A program made the translations under genes and the position numbers. This document shows, piece by piece, positions 49,811 to 56,629 of a stretch of 56,629 nucleotides of DNA. This DNA comes from Rubrivivax sp. Lineage in GTDB: Bacteria > Pseudomonadota > Gammaproteobacteria > Burkholderiales > Burkholderiaceae_C. Location of the stretch: positions 1 to 56,629 of the forward strand of contig SEFA01000038.1 of the NCBI GenBank assembly GCA_004210455.1, written 5' to 3'. The notes under the pieces were generated by a model. That model saw only the letters and a program-made list of their open reading frames with translations, ran no database searches and had not been told where the DNA came from. Positions within the stretch are counted from its first letter, which is position 1; every line of letters begins with the position of its first letter.

Positions 49811-52046
49811 GCACGGACGTGCCGGACACCGGATCGCGGGCCTCGTCGTCCAGCAGCAGGTTCATGTTGACGCCGGGGTGCCGCGCGGCGACCGAGAGCC
49901 GGCTGCCGGCGAGGTCGTGGCCCCAGCCGTGCGGCAGGCTCACCACGCCGGGCCGCATGTCCGCGCTCAAGGCGATCGGCGCGATCAGGCTGCCGCGTGC
50001 GTTGCTCAGCCGGGCGGACTGGCCGTCCGTCAGGCCCGCGCGCGCGGCGTCGTCGGGGTGGACCAGCAGCGTGCAGCGCTCGCGCCCCTTGGCCAGCACC
50101 GGCAGGTTGTGCATCCAGCTGTTGTTGCTGCGGGTCTCGCGTCGGCCGATGAGCAGCAGCTCGTCGCCGGTCGGATGGCGCAGGGCGGCATCGGCGTGGA
50201 CGAGGTCCGCCAGCAGCGCGGCCGGCGCCAGCTCGACCTTGCCCGAGGCGGTGCGCAGGATCTCCGGGATGCGCGGCTGCAGTTCGCCGAGGTCGATGCC
50301 GTGCGGGGCGGCGCGCACCCGCTTCAGCGTGAGGCCGTCCGGCTTCGCGCCGAAGCCGTCGCCGTACGGGCCCGAGCGCAGGCCCAGATCGAGCCAGCGC
50401 GCCGGGCCGGCGTCGCCGTCCAGCATCGCGAAGATCGCCTCGGCCTGGTCGCCCGCCTGGCGCTTGAGTTCGGCGCGCAGCGCCGCGTCGTCGAACGCCT
50501 GCAGATCCGCATCGGCCGGTTCTCCCGCGACGATGGCGGCGAGTCTCAGCAGCGTCTGCCATTCGGCGCGCACATCGGCATTCGCGGGCATCGCCGGCCC
50601 CGACCAGCGCGCGTGATTGCGCCAGGACAGCTGCGCGAACACCATGTCGTAGTGCCAGTCCTCCAGCGGCGAAGGCGGCGGCAGGATCAGGTCGGCGTGT
50701 CGGCTGGTCTCGTTGATGTAGGGATCCAGGCTGACCATGAAGTCCAGGCCCTCGAGCGCACGCGCCAGCCGGGCGCCGTTCGGGGACGAGAGCACCGGAT
50801 TGCAGGCCACGGTGATCAGCGCGTGGACCTGCCCGTCGCCGGGGGTCTCGATCTCCTCGGCCAGGCAGCTGATGGGGAATTCGCCCATCACTTCGGGCGC
50901 CTTGCCGACGCGGCTGCGGCGCCGGCCGGTCGCCACACCCTTGCCCTGGCCGGGCCGGCCCATCGTGTTGGCCGCGAAGGCCGCGGCCTTCGGGAACATC
51001 AGACCGCCTTCGGTGTCGAAGTGGCCGGTGACGATGTTCAGCGCGTCGATCAGCCAGCTGTTCAGCGAACCGAAGCGCTGCGTGCAGGTGCCGAAGCGGC
51101 CGTAGAGCACGGCTTTCGGCGTCGTGGCGAACTCGCGCGCCAGCCGCCGCTGCGCGTCCGCGGGGATGCCGCAGTGCGCCGCGCCGCGTTCGGGCGGGAA
51201 ATCGGCGACGGCGGCGCGCAGTGCGTCCAGGCCCTCGATGTGATCGGCCATGCGGCCGGGATTCACGAGGTTCTCCTCGAACACCGTGTGCAGCAGCCCC
51301 AGCAGCAGGAAGACATCGCCGCCGGGGCGGATCGCGAGGTGTTCGTCGGCGGCCTGCGCGGTCTCGGTGCGGCGCGGGTCGATGACGACGATCCGGCCGC
51401 CGCGCGCGCGCATCGCCTTGGCCTTGCCGCGGTAGTCGGGGCTGGTCCACAGGCTGCCGTTGCTGACCATGGGATTCGCGCCCAGGCAGATGAACAGGTC
51501 GGTGCGCGGGAGGTCCGGCACCGGCACGCTGAGCCAGTGGCCGTACATCAGCCCGCAGGCGAGCTGCTTGGGCATCTGGTCCAGCGTCGAGGCCGAGAAC
51601 AGGTTGCGCGTGCCCAGCGCGCGCGCCAGGTGGGGAAAGTAGCTGAACAGGCCGATCTTGTGCGAGGCCGGATTGCCGATCGTCAGCGCGACGGCGTCGG
51701 CGCCGTACTGCGCGCGGAGCGGGGGCAGGCGCCGCGCGATCTCCGCGAAGGCCTCGTCCCAGCCGACCGGCTCGAAGCCCGAGCGGTCCGCGCGCCGGCG
51801 CATCGGCTGGCGCAGGCGGTCCGGATCCTCATGCAGGTCCTTCAGCGCGACGCCCTTGGGGCAGAGGTAGCCGTGGCTGAAGGGGTCCGCCTCGTTGCCA
51901 CGGATGGACACGATGGCCGTGCCTTCGGCGGAGGTCCGGGTGCGGATCTCCAGCCCGCAGCAGGCTTCGCACAGCGGGCAGATGCGGGTGTGCGTGCGCT
52001 CGGTGGTCGTGGCAGCGGAACTGCTGGCGGCGGCGTCGATGGCCAT
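49770..52046 (-). CDS. Molybdopterin-dependent oxidoreductase (bis-MGD, [4Fe-4S])
   Basis: 758 residues, cytoplasmic (no Tat signal). N-terminal cluster motif CPLCEACC (C23, C26, C30) with C62 in YLCPKG. Molybdopterin-binding motifs: DLFICLGANPMVSNGS, RGGRIVVIDPRRTETAQAADEHLAIRPGGD, TVACNPVLSSPNGARL and the C-terminal MRPGVVSLPHGWGHDLAGSRLS. Family members include formate dehydrogenases, nitrate reductases and related enzymes. No small subunits or cofactor genes are adjacent, so the electron partner and substrate remain unknown. GGGAGA precedes the ATG. Confidence 0.9.
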   Translation of the reverse strand: MAIDAAASSSAATTTERTHTRICPLCEACCGLEIRTRTSAEGTAIVSIRGNEADPFSHGYLCPKGVALKDLHEDPDRLRQPMRRRADRSGFEPVGWDEAFAEIARRLPPLRAQYGADAVALTIGNPASHKIGLFSYFPHLARALGTRNLFSASTLDQMPKQLACGLMYGHWLSVPVPDLPRTDLFICLGANPMVSNGSLWTSPDYRGKAKAMRARGGRIVVIDPRRTETAQAADEHLAIRPGGDVFLLLGLLHTVFEENLVNPGRMADHIEGLDALRAAVADFPPERGAAHCGIPADAQRRLAREFATTPKAVLYGRFGTCTQRFGSLNSWLIDALNIVTGHFDTEGGLMFPKAAAFAANTMGRPGQGKGVATGRRRSRVGKAPEVMGEFPISCLAEEIETPGDGQVHALITVACNPVLSSPNGARLARALEGLDFMVSLDPYINETSRHADLILPPPSPLEDWHYDMVFAQLSWRNHARWSGPAMPANADVRAEWQTLLRLAAIVAGEPADADLQAFDDAALRAELKRQAGDQAEAIFAMLDGDAGPARWLDLGLRSGPYGDGFGAKPDGLTLKRVRAAPHGIDLGELQPRIPEILRTASGKVELAPAALLADLVHADAALRHPTGDELLLIGRRETRSNNSWMHNLPVLAKGRERCTLLVHPDDAARAGLTDGQSARLSNARGSLIAPIALSADMRPGVVSLPHGWGHDLAGSRLSVAARHPGVNMNLLLDDEARDPVSGTSVLSGIPVRLSAAPA

Positions 52047-52114
52047 GGCTGTCTCCCGTCGTTTGGCGACGATTGTGGGAGCCGCACCGTGCCAGAGCGG
52101 TCATGTGCGCGACA

Positions 52115-52876
52115 TCACATCTGCCGGAACAGGTGGGTGTAGCTCTCCGCGACGATCAACGCGTCCTCGCTTTCCTTGAGCTTGACCTGCATGCGGCCGC
52201 GGAAGTCGCGCGAGACGCCGGCGACCGCCGCCGCGTTGACCAGCGTGGAGCGGTGGATCTGCCAGAACTGCTGCGGATCCAGTTCCTCGACGAGTTCCTT
52301 GAGGGGCTTGCGGATCAGCGCTTCGCCCTGGCGCGTGGCCACGCGCGTGTACTTGCTGTCGGACTGGAAATAGAGCACCTCGTCGACCGTGATCAGCTTG
52401 AGCGTCTGCCCGACCGACGCGTTGATCCAGCGCAGGTACTGCCGCTTCGTGGTGCCGCCGGCCTGCGCGCCGAGCTGGCTCAGCACGGCGCTGAGATCGG
52501 CGGGCGGGCCTGACAGGCGCTGCTTGATGCGCTGGATCGCGGTGAACAGCCGCGCCGGCTCCAGCGGCTTGAGCAGGTAGTCCACCGCGCCCTCGTCGAA
52601 GGCGGCGACCGCGTACTGGTCGTACGCGGTGACGAAGACGACATGGGAGCGTCCCTGCACCTGCCGGGCCACGTCCAGGCCGGTGGCGCCCGGCATCTCG
52701 ATGTCCAGGAACAGCACGTCGGGCTTGACCTCGTGCAGCAGGCGCAGCGCCTGCACGCCGTCGGCGGCCTCGCCGAGGATGTCCAGCTCCGGCCAGAGCT
52801 GCGAGAGCCGCTCGACGAGTTCGTGACGCAGCGTCTCCTCGTCCTCGGCGACGACGGCGGTCGGGTGCGGGGTCAT
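52115..52876 (-). CDS. LytTR-type response regulator
   Basis: 253 residues. Receiver domain: acidic pair E11-D12, phospho-acceptor D58 in LFLDIEMPG, Thr in VFVTAYDQ, Lys in YLLKPLEP. LytTR DNA-binding domain from ~150 (KLITVDEVLYFQSDSKYTRV, EELDPQQFWQIHRSTLVNAAAVAGVSRDFRGRMQVKLK). Regulators of this type bind direct repeats and often control surface, export or metabolite-uptake genes. ATG overlaps the upstream kinase-like stop by 4 nt (ATGA), so it is co-translated. Confidence 0.94.
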   Translation of the reverse strand: MTPHPTAVVAEDEETLRHELVERLSQLWPELDILGEAADGVQALRLLHEVKPDVLFLDIEMPGATGLDVARQVQGRSHVVFVTAYDQYAVAAFDEGAVDYLLKPLEPARLFTAIQRIKQRLSGPPADLSAVLSQLGAQAGGTTKRQYLRWINASVGQTLKLITVDEVLYFQSDSKYTRVATRQGEALIRKPLKELVEELDPQQFWQIHRSTLVNAAAVAGVSRDFRGRMQVKLKESEDALIVAESYTHLFRQM

Positions 52877-53982
52877 GCGGGCAGCTCCAGCGTGAATTCG
52901 GTGTCGTCGGCGTTGCTTCGGCACTGCAGCCGCGGCGGCGGCGTGCCGGGCGCGCGCTCCAGGCGCTCCAGCCGCTCGCCCAGGGCATGCAGGGCGGCTT
53001 CCTCGCCGCCCAGTCCGCCGCGGTCGAACGACAGGCGCAGGCGCAGGCCCCCACCGGGCGATTCCTGCGCGCTCAACCGGGCCTGGGTCGGCAGCCGCGC
53101 GGTGTCGCGCAGCATCAGCTGCGCCAGCGGCAGCAGCAGCATCGGCGGCAGCGCCCGCGCGGCCAGCCACGCGGACCAGTCCGTCGACAGGGTCAGCAGC
53201 CGCCGGTGGCGCCCCGCGACCACGGCGAGGTAGCTGTCCAGCAAGGCCGCCTCCGAGGCCAGCGTCACGCCGCGATCGCGCAGCCGGGGCAGGGCCACCC
53301 GAAGGTGGCGGATCAGCCGCTCCATCTGCTCCGGGGCCTCGTGGTCCGCACGGTCGTAGGCGCGCTCGATGTCCACCAGCGTGTCGAACAGGAATTGCGG
53401 CTCCACCTGCGCCTGCAGCGCGGCCAGCCGCGCGGCGACCGCGTCGCGCTGCATCGTGCTCTGCTCGCGCAGCAGCGCCTCCAGGCGGGCACGGGTCCGG
53501 CGGCGGCGCATGACCAGTTCATACCAGGCCACGGACAGGCTGGCGGTGATGCAGATGGACAGGCACTCGCCGATGAAGTTGAGCCAGCCGATGGGCTGAC
53601 AGGGCGACTCGCACTTGCGGTCGCGCGCCAGCTCGGCGATCGAGGGCAGGTGCAGCAGCGGCATCAGCTGGTCGTAGAGCAGCTTGGCCAGCACCGCGCC
53701 GATGAGCACGGCCGCGCTCAGGCGAGCGATGCGCCAGCGGTTCTCCGGCGCACTGCGCGACGCCGGCAGCCAGGTGAACAGGATCACCGCCGCCACCAGC
53801 AGCGGCGTCAGCATCTGGTTGGCGAGCGCCGACGGCCAACGCGCGTCGTCCATGACGTAGAAGATCGACGACGCGTCGACCAGCCCGTAGAACACGCCGA
53901 TCAGCAGGAACCAGGACAGCTCCTCGCGGCGCAGCGAGCGCCAGGAGTGCCACAGGTGGGCGACGGGTTCGCGCACGCTCAT
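52873..53982 (-). CDS. Degenerate LytS-type sensor kinase (pseudokinase)
   Basis: 369 residues with an N-terminal membrane region of about four helices (~22-155) and a C-terminal region that looks like the His_kinase/HATPase module. The dimerisation motif reads QVEPQFLFDTL: the phosphorylatable His is Gln196. The ATPase half lacks the N-box (ENAIKHG) and the G-box (GxGL). It should therefore not autophosphorylate. It starts with a 4-nt ATGA overlap behind an intact kinase and ends with another before the response regulator. A role as sensing partner in a heterodimer with the active kinase is plausible. Confidence 0.85.
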   Translation of the reverse strand: MSVREPVAHLWHSWRSLRREELSWFLLIGVFYGLVDASSIFYVMDDARWPSALANQMLTPLLVAAVILFTWLPASRSAPENRWRIARLSAAVLIGAVLAKLLYDQLMPLLHLPSIAELARDRKCESPCQPIGWLNFIGECLSICITASLSVAWYELVMRRRRTRARLEALLREQSTMQRDAVAARLAALQAQVEPQFLFDTLVDIERAYDRADHEAPEQMERLIRHLRVALPRLRDRGVTLASEAALLDSYLAVVAGRHRRLLTLSTDWSAWLAARALPPMLLLPLAQLMLRDTARLPTQARLSAQESPGGGLRLRLSFDRGGLGGEEAALHALGERLERLERAPGTPPPRLQCRSNADDTEFTLELPA

Positions 53983-55250
53983 GAGCCCGCTCCGGCGGGG
54001 CTCGTCGACGTGGGGCTCGAGGCGCCCGGCGTGCTCGAGGCGGTCGTGGCGGTCATGGCGGTCGTGGCGCCCGGGCTCATCGCGGGATCTGCGGGTCCGC
54101 CCCTCGCGCCCCCGCCGCCCAGCGGCACGCGCACCCGCGCCACGACGCCGCGCGGCTCGGCCGCCTCCAGCTCCAGCCCGGCCTGGCGACCGAACATCGC
54201 CATCAGGCGCGCGCGCGTGTTGGCCAGGCCCACGCCGCTGCCGCCGCTGGCGGCGAAGCCCTGGCCGGTGTCGCGCACCTCCAGCACCAGGCCCGGGCCG
54301 CCGGGCTCGCGCCGGGCGGAGATGTCGATGCGGCCGCCCTCGGGCAGCGGGGACAGGCCGTGCTTGATGGCGTTCTCCACCAGCGTCGGCAGCACCATCG
54401 GCGGCAGCGGCGTGGCAAAGAGCGCGGCGTCGGCCTCGATGTCGAAGCGCAGCCGCTCGCCCATGCGCATCTGCAGGATGGTCAGGTAGCTGCGCGCCAG
54501 CTCCAGTTCCTGGCCCAGGGTGGACATGCCCTGGCGCATGCTCGGCAGCGCGGCGCGCAGGTAGGCGATCAGGCTGCCCATCATGTCGCGGCCGCGCTCG
54601 GGCGCGGTCTCGTAGAGGCGTTTCACGTTGGCCAGCGTGTTGAAGAGGAAGTGCGGCTCGATCTGCGCGTTGAGCGCGGAGAACTGGGCTTCCAGCTGCT
54701 GCGCCTGCAGCGTGTCGTGCTGGCGGGCCAGCTCGGCGAGCCGGGCCTGGGCGCTGCGTTCCTCGCGCACGCCGTGCAGCAGCGCGGCGAAGAAGCCGCC
54801 CAGCACCAGCCACAGCGCCATCGTGGAGGCCAGCCAGTCCCAGTGCAACGGCGCCTCGGGGTCGCCGAGGTTCGCGACCTTGTAGCGCAGCAGGGTGCCG
54901 ACGGTGGCGCCGGCGGCCACCGCGACGGCGCGTACGGCGAGCGGCCAGCGCCACGCGGTACGTGCGAGCAGCGCTTCCGCCAGCGCGAGGGCGCCCAGCA
55001 CGCTCAGTGCCGTCAGCAGCGTCTGGCGGGTGAAGCGCAGCCATTCCATGAGCCAGCCGGCGACGCTGTCGTCCTGCGCCAGCCAGGTCAGCGACCGCGC
55101 GCCCGCCATCGCGAGGCAGAAGAAGAAGCAGGCCGCGATCATGCGCAGATTGAAGAGCTGCAGCGCGGCGTCGCGCGCCGAGCGCCGAGGCGCGGGCGCG
55201 CCGCCGGCGGGCGCGGCGCCGGGTGGGGAGGGGAACGCGTCATCGGACAT
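53979..55250 (-). CDS. LytS-type sensor histidine kinase
   Basis: 423 residues. Disordered Pro/Ala-rich N-terminus (~25), then four membrane helices (~35-160), then the His_kinase motif QIEPHFLFNTLANVKRLYE with His200, the HATPase N-box VENAIKHG (Asn293), DTGQGFA and GVGLANTRARL. All catalytic parts are present. Its C-terminus is a low-complexity Ala/Thr/Ser/Pro tail. It signals to the LytTR regulator two genes downstream; the intervening gene is a pseudokinase paralogue. The overlaps of the three genes show one operon. Confidence 0.93.
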   Translation of the reverse strand: MSDDAFPSPPGAAPAGGAPAPRRSARDAALQLFNLRMIAACFFFCLAMAGARSLTWLAQDDSVAGWLMEWLRFTRQTLLTALSVLGALALAEALLARTAWRWPLAVRAVAVAAGATVGTLLRYKVANLGDPEAPLHWDWLASTMALWLVLGGFFAALLHGVREERSAQARLAELARQHDTLQAQQLEAQFSALNAQIEPHFLFNTLANVKRLYETAPERGRDMMGSLIAYLRAALPSMRQGMSTLGQELELARSYLTILQMRMGERLRFDIEADAALFATPLPPMVLPTLVENAIKHGLSPLPEGGRIDISARREPGGPGLVLEVRDTGQGFAASGGSGVGLANTRARLMAMFGRQAGLELEAAEPRGVVARVRVPLGGGGARGGPADPAMSPGATTAMTATTASSTPGASSPTSTSPAGAGS

Positions 55251-55364
55251 GGGCCGGATTCTGTCCGCCTCCCGGGGGCCGTGCCAGCGCGTGCGACGAA
55301 GCGGGACTGGGCGGGACGAGTCCGTCCCTCGCCGGACCAACGACCAACGGCATACTTGCCCCCC

Positions 55365-56213
55365 ATGAAGATCAACATCGGAAACGGCGCACGCCTGTTC
55401 GTGGACGTCGAGGGACCCGGCCTGGTGCCGGACGGGGCACGGATGCGGGAGAAGCCGACGCTGATCTGCATGCACGGCGGGCCGGGCTTCGACCATGCGG
55501 CGTTCAAGCCGGCGTTCAGCCAGCTGGCGGACCTGGCGCAAATCGTCTACTACGACCACCGGGGTCACGGTCGCAGCGATCCGCGGCCGTCGTCCGAGTG
55601 GACGCTGGACCTGTGGGCCGACGACATCGTGCGCCTGTGCGACGCGCTGGGGATCGAGAAGCCGATCGTGCTGGGGCAGTCCTTCGGCGGGTTCGTGGCG
55701 CAGCGCTACATCGCGCGGCATCCGGGGCATGCCTCGAAAGTGATCCTGTCCAGCACCTCGCACCACATGGGCCTGGCGCGCAAGCTCGACGCCTTCGAGC
55801 GGCGCGGCGGTCCCGCGGCCCGCGCGCTGGCGGAGGCCTTCTGGAGCCGCCCGACCCGCGAGACCTTCGAGGCCTACTGGTCCGGCGTGCGCCACCTCTA
55901 CAACACGCAGCCGGCGGCCGATCCCGAGGCGGGCGGCCGCACGCTCGTGAACCTGGACATCCTGCTGCACTTCGTCAGCGGCGAGAAGCAGGACCTGGGC
56001 CTCCTGAAGGGGCTGGAGAAGGCGGCGTGTCCGGTGCTGGTGATGGTCGGCGAGGACGACCCGGTCTGTCCGCTGGAGGACGCGCTGGAGATCCACGACG
56101 CGCTGCCGCCGCAATGGCGTCAGCTGGCGCGTTTCCCGGGCGTCGGGCACGGCGCGTGGCGCGACGATCCGGTCGCCGCCTTCGCGGTGCTGAGGACATT
56201 CATCGCCGAGTGA
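55365..56213 (+). CDS. Alpha/beta hydrolase, proline iminopeptidase-like
   Basis: 282 residues, no signal peptide. Motifs in order: ICMHGGPGFDHAAF (oxyanion HGGPG), YYDHRGHGRSD, nucleophile Ser in GQSFGGFVAQ, acid Asp in MVGEDDPVCPL, His in PGVGHGAW. The HGGPG and GQSFGG combination is typical of proline iminopeptidases and related hydrolases, but the cap domain is short, so substrate is open. Divergent from the kinase operon. Confidence 0.88.
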   Translation: MKINIGNGARLFVDVEGPGLVPDGARMREKPTLICMHGGPGFDHAAFKPAFSQLADLAQIVYYDHRGHGRSDPRPSSEWTLDLWADDIVRLCDALGIEKPIVLGQSFGGFVAQRYIARHPGHASKVILSSTSHHMGLARKLDAFERRGGPAARALAEAFWSRPTRETFEAYWSGVRHLYNTQPAADPEAGGRTLVNLDILLHFVSGEKQDLGLLKGLEKAACPVLVMVGEDDPVCPLEDALEIHDALPPQWRQLARFPGVGHGAWRDDPVAAFAVLRTFIAE

Positions 56214-56234
56214 TCGGCGGACGGACAGGGCGCG

Positions 56235-56597
56235 TCAGGACGCGACGAGCGCCTTGAGGTCACGCTCGACCAGCGTCGCGTCGCCGAGGTTCAACTCGAT
56301 GACGCGGCGCAGGTGGGTGATGCTCTCGATGTCGATGCCCAGGCAGAGCAGCCCGGCGCGATCGCCTTCCACGTGCGCCAGCTGCGCGGCCATCGTGATG
56401 CGGCCGTCGTGCGGCGCCAGCGGCAGGTCCAGCAGGCACAGCGCGCCGGCTTCGACGCCCGAGCCGGGCGGCAGCAGCAGCAGCGCGCCCTTGAGCGACA
56501 GGTCCAGCACCTGCACCGGCAGGCGTTGCTCGACCGTCACCAGCTGCGCCGGGCCGGCGAAGGCGATGCGGGAGAAGTGACGGCGTTCGGCGCTCAT
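56235..56597 (-). CDS. PilZ-domain protein
   Basis: 120 residues, a single PilZ domain, the cyclic-di-GMP binding fold. The first motif is ERRHFSRIAF (RxxxR pattern) and the second DLSLKGALLLL (D-x-S-x-x-G). The remainder is beta strands plus a C-terminal helix (LRRVIELNLGDATLVERDLKAL). It converges with the hydrolase gene. It may control motility or polysaccharide output; no partner nearby. Confidence 0.9.
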   Translation of the reverse strand: MSAERRHFSRIAFAGPAQLVTVEQRLPVQVLDLSLKGALLLLPPGSGVEAGALCLLDLPLAPHDGRITMAAQLAHVEGDRAGLLCLGIDIESITHLRRVIELNLGDATLVERDLKALVAS

Positions 56598-56629
56598 GGT
56601 GTCGTCGCGTGTGGGGCGGGCGTAGGGGG

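Overview
This window looks like chromosomal DNA of a high-GC betaproteobacterium of the order Burkholderiales, most likely near the Roseateles/Mitsuaria/Rubrivivax group. That placement is inferred from gene content and codon use; I have no 16S or search result. Supporting signs are a cyanophycin locus with two synthetases plus the ABC/DUF1854 pair, a LiuR-boxed isovaleryl-CoA dehydrogenase cluster carrying can and aceK, an rsmI-yraN-SIS-dolP neighbourhood, and a FagA/FumC iron-sparing operon. I see no rRNA, tRNA, insertion sequence, prophage or CRISPR array.

Layout. 1-284 is a perfect 103-bp inverted repeat made from the 3' end of a cytochrome c gene, probably a contig-end fold-back. Then come a Fic AMP-transferase gene preceded by tandem 12-mers (398-1633) and two Hsp20 chaperones (1844-2840). 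2902-12827 is the cyanophycin locus: CphA', CphA and a FUSC membrane protein on the minus strand, with a divergent ABC exporter and DUF1854 protein. 13089-21547 is a leucine/acyl-CoA catabolic cluster (liuA, can, aceK, thiolase, SDR, an unknown membrane-anchored protein, acyl-CoA dehydrogenase) behind a LiuR-type palindrome. 21576-26920 holds a truncated alpha-carbonic anhydrase, a beta-propeller lipoprotein, an S9 peptidase and a HELGH protein.

27089-30212 (minus) is an iron-responsive unit: a promoter whose spacer is filled by a Fur box, a short leader ending in an intrinsic terminator (candidate Fur-controlled small RNA or attenuator), then fagA, fumC and a ZIP metal transporter. 30265-33137 is a DUF1501/DUF1800 pair. 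33236-37464 is a large indolepyruvate ferredoxin oxidoreductase with a divergent Lrp/AsnC regulator. 37657-42051 holds CBS, CheZ-like, MtfA and DUF3011-ricin proteins. 42096-43472 is DAHP synthase behind a complete attenuator: a 25-residue leader peptide containing KFYFAYFWF, antiterminator and terminator. TldD follows, then rsmI-yraN-SIS-dolP (45746-48482), an sce7725-like protein, a molybdopterin oxidoreductase, a sensor kinase/pseudokinase/LytTR operon with 4-nt overlaps, an alpha/beta hydrolase and a PilZ protein.

The strongest leads are the aromatic-amino-acid attenuator before aroG, the Fur-box/terminator leader before fagA-fumC-zip, the reciprocal loss of active-site motifs between the two cyanophycin synthetases, and the kinase-pseudokinase pair. 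All calls come from reading the sequence; none was tested by a database search.
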